Of a stretch of DNA of 64,000 nucleotides, positions 8,110 to 16,719 are shown piece by piece (the first letter of the stretch is position 1; each line of letters begins with the position of its first letter). The stretch is taken from the NCBI RefSeq assembly GCF_001590965.1, contig NZ_BCTW01000016.1, positions 1 through 64,000 on the forward strand. Reading direction: 5' to 3'. Position numbers and translations under genes: made by a program. Below the pieces are notes generated by a model. It saw only the letters and a program-made list of their open reading frames with translations, was not told where the DNA came from and ran no database searches. Source of the DNA: Novosphingobium lentum NBRC 107847. GTDB taxonomy: Bacteria; Pseudomonadota; Alphaproteobacteria; Sphingomonadales; Sphingomonadaceae.

Positions 8110-8831
8110 CCGCTGCTGCGCTGGCCAGCGACGTGGCGATGGTGCTGGCCGCCGGGCTGGGCAAGCGGATGCGCCCGCTCACCGCCAGCCGCCCCAAGCC
8201 GCTGGTCAAAGTGGCCGGGCGCGCGCTGATCGATCACTGCCTCGACAAGCTGGACGATGCCGGGATCGCGCGCGCAGTGGTCAATGTCCACTATCTGCCC
8301 GATCCGCTGGTGGCGCATCTGGCCGCGCGCACATCGCCGACCGTGATCATTTCCGACGAACGGGACGAGCTGCTCGAGACCGGCGGCGGTCTGGTCCACG
8401 CGCAGCCGCTGATCGCCGCCGACCCGTTCTTCTGCCTCAACAGCGACAACATCTGGCTCGACGGCCCCAACAACGTGTTCCACCAGTTGAGCGTGGCGTG
8501 GGATCCCGATGCGATGGACGCGCTGCTGCTGCTCGTGCCGCACGCGCGCGCGTTCAACTATCGCGGCAAGGGCGATTTCCACATGGACGGGCTGGGGCGC
8601 ATTTCGCGGCGCCGGACGGGTCGCGTGGCGCCGTTCATCTTCAGCGGGATCCAGCTGGTGTCGCAGCGGTTCATGCGAGACGCGCCGGAAGGTCCGTTCT
8701 CCACCGGCGTGTTGTGGAGCCGCGCGATCGACGCGGGACGGCTGTACGGCATCGCGCATTCGGGTCTGTGGTACGAAGTGGGCGCGCCGGAAATGATCGC
8801 ACCGACCGAGGCCGCGCTGACCCGTGACTGA
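8106..8831 (+). CDS. murU: N-acetylmuramate-1-phosphate uridylyltransferase MurU
   Basis: A 241-residue nucleotidyltransferase with the pyrophosphorylase signature VLAAGLGKRMRPLT at about residues 13-26, then PKPLVKVAGRALIDHCLD and LETGGGLVHAQPLI. It also has the metal-binding LNSDNIW. MurU makes UDP-MurNAc from MurNAc-1-P, bypassing de novo (fosfomycin-sensitive) synthesis. Its partner kinase gene overlaps it by four bases (ATGA), strongly implying translational coupling. The C-terminal FSTGVLWSRAIDAGRLYGI and WYEVGAPEMI agree with the family. The gene is followed three bases later by addB. Confidence 0.92.
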   Translation: MTAAALASDVAMVLAAGLGKRMRPLTASRPKPLVKVAGRALIDHCLDKLDDAGIARAVVNVHYLPDPLVAHLAARTSPTVIISDERDELLETGGGLVHAQPLIAADPFFCLNSDNIWLDGPNNVFHQLSVAWDPDAMDALLLLVPHARAFNYRGKGDFHMDGLGRISRRRTGRVAPFIFSGIQLVSQRFMRDAPEGPFSTGVLWSRAIDAGRLYGIAHSGLWYEVGAPEMIAPTEAALTRD

Positions 8832-8834
8832 CGC

Positions 8835-11800
8835 GTGAGCGACGACGGGCCTGCTGCCACGCCTGCTCGCGGACGTTCGACCCGCGTCTATTCCATCGCC
8901 GCGCATCGCGGATTTGCCGATGCGCTCGTCGCCGGGCTGATCCCGCGCTATCGCCAGCCCGGTTTCGGACTGGCGCGCCTGACCCTGCTGCTGCCCAGCC
9001 AGCGCGCGGTGCGCACCGTGACAGAAGCGTTCGTGCGCGCCAGTTCGGGGGAACGGCACGGCGGGCTGATGCTGCCGCGCATGGCGGTCGTCGGGGATCT
9101 CGATCTCGACGAGACGCTGGGGTCGCTGCTCGATCCACTCGGGGCAGGGACGGCCGTTCCGCCCGCGGCCGATCCGGTTTACCGGTTGCAGTGCGTGGCG
9201 CAGTTACTGCGCGAGGAACTGGGACGCGACGCGCCGGGCGAGGCGGGTCTGCTGCGCCAGGCGCGCAGCATCGTCCGCAGCATGGATCGGATGGCGGTGG
9301 AGGACGTGGCGCCCGACACGCTGCTTTCGGACACCGTCCTAGGGTTGGTCGGCGAGTTGTCGGATCACTGGAAAGATAGCATACGGCAGTTCGCATCGGT
9401 GCAAGCCCGCTGGCGTGCAGAACTCGACGCACGCGGTGAAGTCGATGCGCCGGAACGCCGCAACCGCCTGCTCGATCACGCCGCGCAACGCTGGTGCGAT
9501 GCGCCGCCGCCGCACCCGGTCGTGGCCGCCGGCGTCACCTCGGCCTCGCCGGCGGTGGCGCGTTTGCTGCGCAGCATCGCGGACCTGGCCGATGGCGGCG
9601 TGATCCTGCCCGACCTCGATCTTGCGCTGGATGACGCGGTATGGTGTGCGCTCGGCGTCGCGGGTGCGCCCTACATCCGCACCGACCCGCCGTTCGGGCG
9701 CGACGATGCGGTGACCCATCCGCAATATCACCTCAAGCTGCTGCTGAACCGCATGGGCATCGCGCGGGGCGAGGTCATGCCGTGGCACCGCGCAGGGCTT
9801 TCTCCCGCGCCGCCAGAACGCAGCCGTGCCATCTCCAATCTGTTCCTGCCGCCCGAAGCAAGCACCGCGTGGGTCGGGTTGCCGGCGGCGGAGCGGCGGC
9901 TCGGCGGGGTGCGGATCATGGCGACCGCGCACCCCGAGGAAGAAGCGCAGGCGATCGCCATCCTGATCCGCGAGGCGCTGGCCACGCCCGAGCGGCGGGT
10001 CGCGCTGGTCTCGCCCGATCGCGGCCTCGCCAGCCGGGTCATCGCGCACCTGGCGCGCTGGAACATCGCTGCCGACGACACCGCCGGGCGGCCTTTGCCG
10101 CAGACGGCAGCCGGACGGCTCGTGCTGGCGATTGCCGACGTGATGGCGCAACGCGCCGCGCCGGTGCCCTTGCTGGCATTGCTGGGCCATCCGCTGGTGC
10201 GCGCAGGTGTCGATCGCCCGGCGTGGCTCGAATGCGTCAGGTTGCTCGACCGGGCGTTGCGCGGGCCGCGACCGGGGCCGGGGCTCGATGCGGTGCGGAC
10301 GGCGATTTTGCGCAACGAGCGCGACCACCCCGGCCTTGCCGCATGGTGGAGCGACGTCGCCGCTGTGCTCGATCCGCTGTTCGGTGGCGACGAGCGCATG
10401 CCGCTGGCGGACGCGATCGATCTGCTGGCGACCATGGCCGAAACGCTGGGCGGCGAGGCGGTGTGGGGGCAGGCCGATGGCCGTTCGCTGGCCGCGTTCA
10501 TCGAAAGCTGGCGCGAGGCGGCGCTGGCCTCGGGGCTGTCGGTCGACATTGCCGAACTGCCCGCGCTGCTGCGCGATGCGCTGGACGACGTGGCGGTGCG
10601 TCCGCCTTATGGCGGCCATCCGCGCCTGGCCATCTACGGCCTGCTCGAAGCGCGGATGAGCCGGGCCGATCTGGTGATCTGCGGCGGGATGACCGAGGGC
10701 AGCTGGCCCGCCGCACCCGCGCCCGACCCGTTGCTCGCGCCGCCGATCCAGCGCGCGCTGGGCATTCCCGGCGCGGATTTCCGCATCGGTCTGTCGGCGC
10801 ACGATCTCGCCGCCGCGCTGGGCGCGCCCGACGTGGTGCTGAGCCACGCCGCGCGCGATGCCGGGGCGCCGGCGATCCCCTCGCGCTTCCTGCTGCGGAT
10901 GGAGGCGATGCTGGGCACCGACGTGCGGCGCGAGACGGAAGCCGTGCGCCTTGCCCGCGCGATCGACGCTGCCGCGATGGCGGCGGCCTATCCGCGCCCC
11001 GCACCGATGCCCGATGCGGCGCAGCGGCAGGTCGCGATCGCGGTCACCGCGCTCGACCGGCTGCGCGGCGATCCCTACCAGTTCTATGCGCAGGCGATCC
11101 TGGGCTTGCGCAGCCTTGACCCCCTCGACGCCGATCCGACCCCGGCGTGGAAGGGCACGGCAGTCCACGAAATTCTCGAGGCATGGCACGAACAGGGCGC
11201 GATGCCCGGCGCGCTGATCCCGCTGGCCGAAGTCGCGCTGGACGAGATGAGCGCGCATCCGTTCATGCGCGGGCTGTGGCGGCCACGGCTGCTGGCGGGC
11301 CTGGCGTGGGTGGAGCGCCACACCGACGACCTGCTCGGCACCGGCCGCGAGGTCATCGCTTATGAACAGCGCGGCGAAATCCGCGTGAAGGGCATCCGCA
11401 TCCACGGCCGTGCCGACCGCATCGACCGCGACGCCGAGGGCAACCTGGCGGTGCTCGACTACAAGACCGGCGCGCCGCCCACCGGCGCGATGGTGGAGAA
11501 GGGCTTCGCGCTTCAGCTCGGTCTGATCGGCCTGATCGCGCAAGGCGGTGGGTTCGAACATGTCAGCGGCACGCCGACGCGGTTCGAATACTGGTCGCTG
11601 GCGCGCGGCAAGGATGGCGAGTTCGGTTACGCGCAGGAGCCGGTGCTGGAAGGCCAGAAGCGCCACGGCCTGCCGCGCGACGAATTCCTCGACATCACCC
11701 AGGGCTATCTGATCGACGCGATCGACCGCTGGATCCTGGGCAGCGATCCCTTCACCGCGCGGCTCAATCCCGATCTCGCGGGCTATGCCGATTACGACCA

Positions 11801-11870
11801 GCTGATGCGGCTGGACGAATGGCAGGGGCGCAGCCGTGGCAACGGCGCGGCGGCGGGCGACGTGCCATAA
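8835..11870 (+). CDS. addB: Double-strand break repair protein AddB
   Basis: A 1011-residue subunit of the AddAB helicase-nuclease that resects double-strand breaks for RecA loading. The N-terminal half is a degenerate helicase fold: LLLPSQRAVRTVTEAF stands where a Walker A would be, and it lacks GKS/T. The C-terminal part is a RecB-like PD-(D/E)XK nuclease with GTAVHEILEAWHEQ, RADRIDRDAEGNLAVLDYKTG and QLGLIGLIAQ. No cysteine occurs in that domain, so the iron-sulfur cluster of Firmicute AddB is absent, as expected for the alphaproteobacterial type. The start is GTG at 8835, three bases after murU. It runs directly into addA. Confidence 0.95.
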   Translation: MSDDGPAATPARGRSTRVYSIAAHRGFADALVAGLIPRYRQPGFGLARLTLLLPSQRAVRTVTEAFVRASSGERHGGLMLPRMAVVGDLDLDETLGSLLDPLGAGTAVPPAADPVYRLQCVAQLLREELGRDAPGEAGLLRQARSIVRSMDRMAVEDVAPDTLLSDTVLGLVGELSDHWKDSIRQFASVQARWRAELDARGEVDAPERRNRLLDHAAQRWCDAPPPHPVVAAGVTSASPAVARLLRSIADLADGGVILPDLDLALDDAVWCALGVAGAPYIRTDPPFGRDDAVTHPQYHLKLLLNRMGIARGEVMPWHRAGLSPAPPERSRAISNLFLPPEASTAWVGLPAAERRLGGVRIMATAHPEEEAQAIAILIREALATPERRVALVSPDRGLASRVIAHLARWNIAADDTAGRPLPQTAAGRLVLAIADVMAQRAAPVPLLALLGHPLVRAGVDRPAWLECVRLLDRALRGPRPGPGLDAVRTAILRNERDHPGLAAWWSDVAAVLDPLFGGDERMPLADAIDLLATMAETLGGEAVWGQADGRSLAAFIESWREAALASGLSVDIAELPALLRDALDDVAVRPPYGGHPRLAIYGLLEARMSRADLVICGGMTEGSWPAAPAPDPLLAPPIQRALGIPGADFRIGLSAHDLAAALGAPDVVLSHAARDAGAPAIPSRFLLRMEAMLGTDVRRETEAVRLARAIDAAAMAAAYPRPAPMPDAAQRQVAIAVTALDRLRGDPYQFYAQAILGLRSLDPLDADPTPAWKGTAVHEILEAWHEQGAMPGALIPLAEVALDEMSAHPFMRGLWRPRLLAGLAWVERHTDDLLGTGREVIAYEQRGEIRVKGIRIHGRADRIDRDAEGNLAVLDYKTGAPPTGAMVEKGFALQLGLIGLIAQGGGFEHVSGTPTRFEYWSLARGKDGEFGYAQEPVLEGQKRHGLPRDEFLDITQGYLIDAIDRWILGSDPFTARLNPDLAGYADYDQLMRLDEWQGRSRGNGAAAGDVP

Positions 11871-11875
11871 GCAAG

Positions 11876-14800
11876 GTGTTCCCCCTGCAGGGCAACCAGC
11901 AGCCGGCGGTCGATCCCGAGCGCACGGTGTGGCTCAGCGCCTCGGCGGGCACGGGCAAGACGCAAGTGCTGTCGGCCCGCGTGTTGCGGCTGCTGTTGCA
12001 GCCTGGCGTCAGGCCCGAGCAGATCCTGTGCCTGACGTTCACCAAGGCCGGCGCGGCGGAAATGGCCACGCGCGTCAACGATGTGCTGGCGAAATGGGTG
12101 CGCCTGCCCGACACCGAACTGGCAAGCGATCTGATGGCGATCGGCGCGGCGCATGGGCCGGAAACGCTGGCACGCGCGCGCAGTCGCTTTGCCGCGGTGC
12201 TCGATTGCCCGGGCGGCGGCTTGCGCATCGGCACGATCCACGCGTTCTCGCAGTGGCTGCTGTCGGCGTTCCCGGTCGAGGCGGGGCTCACGCCCGGCAC
12301 CCGCGCGATGGAGGATCGCGACCGCGACCTGCTGCTGCGCCGCGTGCTGGCCGACATGCTGGTCGAGGCCGAGGCGCATGGCGACGCCACGCTGCTCGAT
12401 ACGCTGGCGACGATGAGCCTGCGCATGGCGCAGGACCAGGTCGTAGGTTTTCTCAGCCGATGTGCTGCCGCGCAGGAACTGTGGACCGGCCCCGGTGCGT
12501 GGACGCCGCCACTGCGCGCCCGGATCAACGGCGTGCTGGGGATTGGTCCCGACGAGGACGAGGCGGCGCTGGCAGCGCTGTGCGCGGACGATGCGTTTGA
12601 CAGCGCGTCACTTCGGCGGTGCCATGCCACGTTGGCGGCTTGGGACACTAAGACTGGCCGTGAAGGGGCCGAGGCGATTTCCGCGTGGCTGCCACTCGAT
12701 TCTGCTGCGCGCTTTGCATGCCTCGACGTCCTTCAATCAGGCTTGTTTACCAAAGGCGAAGGTCTCCCAAAACAACTCACTAATGTCCTCAAGCGCGATC
12801 CAGATTATGGCGAATACATATCTCGCATCGCTGCGTCGCTAGACAAAATCCGCGAACGGCGGGCCTTGCTGGCGCTGGCGGATATTCTCGATGGCGCGCT
12901 GACGCTAGGCCGCCGGTTTGCACTGGCGTGGGATGCGGCCAAGCAGCGCGAGGGGTTCATCGACTTCGACGACCAGATCCGCTGCGCCGCCAACCTGCTC
13001 AGCCGTTCCGACCTTGGCGAATGGGTGCGCTACAAGCTCGACCGGCGGTTCGACCACATTCTGGTCGACGAGGCGCAGGACACCAACGAGGCGCAGTGGC
13101 GCATCATCCTCGAAGGGCTCGCCGCCGATTTCTTCGCGGGCGAGGGCCAGCACGGCGATGCGCTGCGCACGCTGTTCGTGGTGGGCGACTACAAGCAGGC
13201 GATCTTCCGCTTCCAGGGGACGAGTCCCGAAAATTTCGAGGCGGCGCGCAAACGGGTCGAGGCGCAACTGGGTGCTCTGGCACAAGTGCTGGGCGATCCT
13301 TCGCGCGATCTGCTGGGGCTGGGTCTGGGCCAGTCTTACCGCACCGCCAGCCCCATACTCGGCTTTGTCGACAAGGCGATCGAGCACATCGGCGCCGATC
13401 GGTTCGGGCTTCCGCTGCCGCCGGAAGCGCATGTCGGCGAGGATCGACCCGGCACGGTCGCGCTGTGGAAGGCGGTCGGGCTGGCGGCCGACGAGGCGGA
13501 CGACGATGACGAAGCCGGCCCGCCGGGCGAGGAAGACGATGGCGCCGAAAGCTGGCTCTCACGCCCCGATCGCATCCTTGCCGACAAGATCGCGCGGCAG
13601 GTGCGCGGCTGGATCGACGTCGGGTTTCCGCTGGCCAAGGGCGGCGCGCGGCTGGCGACTGCCGGTGACGTCATGGTGCTGGTGCGCAAGCGCAAGGAGC
13701 TGGCCGGGCTGATCGTGGCGCGGCTGCATGCGGCGGGCGTGGCGGTGGCGGGCGTGGACCGGCTGCGGCTGGGCGCGCCGCTGGCGGTGAAGGATCTGGT
13801 CGCGGGCTTGCGCTTTGCCGCGCAACCGCTCGATGACCTCAACCTGGCCGGGCTGCTGGTGTCGCCGCTGATCGGCTGGAGCCAAGACCAACTGCTGGAA
13901 CACGGCTATCGGGACGGCAAGGTCCGGCTGTGGGAGCACCTGCGCGCGGCGGAAGGTCCGCAAACCCGCGAGGCGATGGACGCCCTGCGCTCGATCCTGC
14001 GCCGCGCCGATTACGATCCGCCGCAAGTGCTGCTGCACTGGTTGCTGGTCGGGCCGCTGCAGGGGCGGCGCAAGCTGGTCGCGCGGCTGGGCCACGAGGC
14101 CAACGATCCGATCGACGAACTGCTCAACGCCGCGCTCGCCTATGCCGCCACGGCAACGCCCAGCCTCGTCGGGTTCCTCCAGTGGTTCGACGCGGGCGAG
14201 GGCGAACTGAAGCGCGAACCGGGCGCGGGCGCGGGCATGGTGCGGGTGATGACCGTCCATGGGGCCAAGGGCCTGCAGGCGCCGATCGTCATCCTGGCCG
14301 ATGCCGCCGACGATCCCGACGCCTCGCCCACGCGCGGCTTGACCGTCACCGAAAACATTCTGGGTGAGCGCCGCACCGTGCCGCTGCCGCCGCTGAAAAA
14401 GGCCGAGCGCGTCGGCCCGGTGCGCGATGCCGAGGCGCTGGCGGCCAAGGAAGACCGCGCCGAGCACTGGCGCCTGCTCTACGTCGCCATGACCCGCGCC
14501 GAGGAAGCGCTGTTCATCGCGGGCGCGCTGGGCAAGCGGCGCAAGGACCTGCCGCCCGAAAGCTGGTACGCGATGCTCGAACCGCTGTTCGACGACGACG
14601 GCTGGCAGCCCGATGCGCTGTGGGATGGGCGCAAGCAGATCGGTGGACCCGCACCGCGCCCCGACGTGAATCCGGTCGCGACCCCGCCCGAAACCATCGC
14701 GCTGCCGGGGTGGATCGAAACGCCGGTCGGCCCCGAACCACGTCCGCCGCGCCCGCTCGCGCCGTCATCGCTGGGCGAGGAGCAGGCCCCCGATCCGCCG

Positions 14801-15388
14801 CTGCCGCCCGGCGTGATGCAACTGGCGGCGCGGCGCGGGGTGCTGATCCACCGCCTGCTCGAACGTCTGCCCGAAGTCGATCCGGCGCAGCGGCAGGCTG
14901 CGGCGTCCGCGTGGCTGGCGCGCAGTGCCGCCGATCTCGATGCCCCGACGCGCGACGAAATCGCGGCGGCCGCGCTGGGCGTGCTCGGCACCGAGGCGTG
15001 GCGCGACCTGTTCTCGCCCGATGCGCTGGCCGAAGTCTCGATCGCCGCGCTGGTCGAAGGGCGCATGGTGACCGGCACGATCGACCGCCTGCTGATCGGC
15101 GCCGACACCATCCGCATCGTCGATTTCAAGACCGCGCGCCGCCCGCCGATGTCGCTCGAGGCGATCCCGGCCTCGTCGTTGCGGCAGATGGCGGCCTATG
15201 CCGCCGCATTGCGCGTGATTCACCCGGACAAGCGGATCGAGGCGGCGCTGCTTTACACGCAACTGCCGCAGCTGTTCGTACTGCCCGATGCGCTGCTGGA
15301 CGCGCAAACGATCAACTGGATCGGCGGGTCGGGGGGCGAAACAGCGTCGGCACAAGATGCGGTGCCAGCGGGTACAGCAAAGCTTTAG
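11876..15388 (+). CDS. addA: Double-strand break repair helicase AddA
   Basis: A UvrD-family helicase/nuclease partner of AddB, 1170 residues from the start used here. Motifs: Walker A LSASAGTGKTQVLSAR, LCLTFTKAGAAEMATRV, IGTIHAFSQWLL, DDQIRCAANLL, the Walker B ILVDEAQDTNEAQW, VVGDYKQAIFRFQG, VMTVHGAKGLQAPIVILADA, LLYVAMTRAEEALFIAG and a C-terminal RecB nuclease motif GTIDRLLIG...RIVDFKTAR. Start choice is difficult. Family proteins usually begin with SKVxPL right after the first Met, but here that Met position reads ATA (11867-11869). I use GTG 11876; an ATG at 11819 would overlap addB by 52 bases. A segment near 12.59-12.85 kb is visibly less GC-rich than its surroundings. Confidence 0.94.
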   Translation: MFPLQGNQQPAVDPERTVWLSASAGTGKTQVLSARVLRLLLQPGVRPEQILCLTFTKAGAAEMATRVNDVLAKWVRLPDTELASDLMAIGAAHGPETLARARSRFAAVLDCPGGGLRIGTIHAFSQWLLSAFPVEAGLTPGTRAMEDRDRDLLLRRVLADMLVEAEAHGDATLLDTLATMSLRMAQDQVVGFLSRCAAAQELWTGPGAWTPPLRARINGVLGIGPDEDEAALAALCADDAFDSASLRRCHATLAAWDTKTGREGAEAISAWLPLDSAARFACLDVLQSGLFTKGEGLPKQLTNVLKRDPDYGEYISRIAASLDKIRERRALLALADILDGALTLGRRFALAWDAAKQREGFIDFDDQIRCAANLLSRSDLGEWVRYKLDRRFDHILVDEAQDTNEAQWRIILEGLAADFFAGEGQHGDALRTLFVVGDYKQAIFRFQGTSPENFEAARKRVEAQLGALAQVLGDPSRDLLGLGLGQSYRTASPILGFVDKAIEHIGADRFGLPLPPEAHVGEDRPGTVALWKAVGLAADEADDDDEAGPPGEEDDGAESWLSRPDRILADKIARQVRGWIDVGFPLAKGGARLATAGDVMVLVRKRKELAGLIVARLHAAGVAVAGVDRLRLGAPLAVKDLVAGLRFAAQPLDDLNLAGLLVSPLIGWSQDQLLEHGYRDGKVRLWEHLRAAEGPQTREAMDALRSILRRADYDPPQVLLHWLLVGPLQGRRKLVARLGHEANDPIDELLNAALAYAATATPSLVGFLQWFDAGEGELKREPGAGAGMVRVMTVHGAKGLQAPIVILADAADDPDASPTRGLTVTENILGERRTVPLPPLKKAERVGPVRDAEALAAKEDRAEHWRLLYVAMTRAEEALFIAGALGKRRKDLPPESWYAMLEPLFDDDGWQPDALWDGRKQIGGPAPRPDVNPVATPPETIALPGWIETPVGPEPRPPRPLAPSSLGEEQAPDPPLPPGVMQLAARRGVLIHRLLERLPEVDPAQRQAAASAWLARSAADLDAPTRDEIAAAALGVLGTEAWRDLFSPDALAEVSIAALVEGRMVTGTIDRLLIGADTIRIVDFKTARRPPMSLEAIPASSLRQMAAYAAALRVIHPDKRIEAALLYTQLPQLFVLPDALLDAQTINWIGGSGGETASAQDAVPAGTAKL

Positions 15389-15451
15389 CGGCCCGACCGT
15401 TGCCAGCGCGCCATTGCAGCCTACATTGGGGCAAACACCAAGGAGTTCATC

Positions 15452-15772
15452 ATGTCCACCAAAGCCGTAACCGACGCCAGCTTCGAGGCCGATGTCCTGC
15501 AATCCGACAAGCCCGTGCTGGTCGATTTCTGGGCGGAATGGTGCGGCCCGTGCAAGATGATCGGCCCCGCGCTCGAGGAAATTTCCGAAGAGCTGAAGGA
15601 TCGCGTGACCATCGCCAAGATGGACATCATGGAAAACACCGCCGTGCCCGGCCAGATCGGCGTGCAGTCGATCCCGCTGATGGTGCTGTTCAAGGACGGC
15701 AAGCAAGTGGCGCAGAAACTGGGCGCCGCGCCTAAGGGCCAGCTCAAGAGCTGGCTGGAAAGCGTGCTTTAA
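15452..15772 (+). CDS. trxA: Thioredoxin
   Basis: A 106-residue cytoplasmic thioredoxin with the canonical redox motif WAEWCGPCKMIGP, the preceding DKPVLVDFW and the cis-proline loop IGVQSIPLMVLFKDG. It is reduced by thioredoxin reductase and serves ribonucleotide reductase and general disulfide reduction. It lies 63 bases after addA on the same strand and completes the conserved divL-to-trxA cluster. A Shine-Dalgarno AAGGAG precedes the ATG. A long inverted repeat follows the gene. Confidence 0.98.
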   Translation: MSTKAVTDASFEADVLQSDKPVLVDFWAEWCGPCKMIGPALEEISEELKDRVTIAKMDIMENTAVPGQIGVQSIPLMVLFKDGKQVAQKLGAAPKGQLKSWLESVL

Positions 15773-15794
15773 AACGCTGACCCAATGTGCGTCT

Positions 15795-15888
15795 CCGCGA
15801 AGGCGGGGACCTCGGGCCTGCACAGTCCGGTGGTCAGGCCCGTAAAGCCTGACGATGCTCGGCCGGCACGAGGCCCCCGCCTTCGCGG
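15795..15888. repeat. Intergenic inverted repeat between trxA and the convergent phosphatase gene
   Basis: Arms 15795-15813 and 15870-15888 are complementary over 19 positions with one mismatch. The core CCGCGAAGGCGGGG faces CCCCGCCTTCGCGG. Each arm resembles the short GC palindromes scattered between genes in many alphaproteobacteria. It sits between two converging genes, so it may act as a two-way terminator, although no long T-run is seen. Confidence 0.75.
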
Positions 15889-15915
15889 GGGAGCACTTTT
15901 ATCACGGGTGTCGAT

Positions 15916-16719
15916 TCACCCGATCTCGGCCAACCGCCGCGCCATGTCGTCCCACAGGGCGGGTGCGGCGGCGCCGATCATGCCTTTGCGATCGTCATCG
16001 ACGCGATAAGGCGTGCCATCGGCGCGGGCGCACTTGCCGCCCGCTTCGTTAAGGAACAGCGCCCCGGCAGCATGGTCCCACGCCAGCGTGCGCTCGAAGA
16101 TCGTGATGTCGTTCACGCCGGTGACCAGCCGCGGATACTGTTCCGCCGCGCAGCGCGGGATATCGACCAGCGTGTAGTGCGGCGCGATGTGGTCCTTCAT
16201 CGCGGTGCGCTTGCCCTGATCCATGAACAGGACCGAGATCGCGGCGATCGGCTTGTCAGCCCCGCTGCCGCGCGCCTGCACGCGTTCGCCGTCGATGAAC
16301 GCGCCGGTGCCGCGACCTGCCCGGCAGAATCGCCCGCTCAGCGGATCGAGGATCCACCCGGCGATGCATTCGCCGCGCTCGGCGAGCGCGACCAGCACAC
16401 CGAACGGCGGCTTGCCCTCGGCGAAGTTGTTGGTGCCGTCGACCGGGTCAATGATCCAGCACAGCGCATCGCCCAGCCGTTCGAGCACCGTCGGATCGGC
16501 ATGCGCGGCCTCTTCGCCGACGATCGCCGCTTCGGGCAGGATCGCGGCCAGACCTTCGGCCAGGATCAGCTCGCTTTCCTTGTCGGCGATGGTGACAAGG
16601 TCATCCACCGCCTTGTCGATGATGTCGCTGGCGGCCAGGTGCTGGTAGCGCGGCATGATCGCGCGCGCGGCGGCATCGCGCATCAGCGCCTCGACCTGCT
16701 GGTCCAGTGCTGCGCTCAC
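15916..16719 (-). CDS. Inositol monophosphatase family protein
   Basis: 267 residues with the complete metal-dependent phosphatase signature: VGEEAAH, WIIDPVDGTNNFAEG and the second motif WDHAAGALFLNEAGG. The fold hydrolyses phosphomonoesters such as inositol-1-P, histidinol-P or PAP. FGVLVALAERGECIAGWI leans to the SuhB/HisN-like branch, but substrate cannot be decided. The start is GTG at 16719, overlapping the argJ stop in a GTGA. A longer open frame upstream lies inside argJ and is not credible. Coupling to argJ raises the possibility of an amino-acid pathway role (histidinol phosphatase), which is inference only. Confidence 0.88.
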   Translation of the reverse strand: MSAALDQQVEALMRDAAARAIMPRYQHLAASDIIDKAVDDLVTIADKESELILAEGLAAILPEAAIVGEEAAHADPTVLERLGDALCWIIDPVDGTNNFAEGKPPFGVLVALAERGECIAGWILDPLSGRFCRAGRGTGAFIDGERVQARGSGADKPIAAISVLFMDQGKRTAMKDHIAPHYTLVDIPRCAAEQYPRLVTGVNDITIFERTLAWDHAAGALFLNEAGGKCARADGTPYRVDDDRKGMIGAAAPALWDDMARRLAEIG

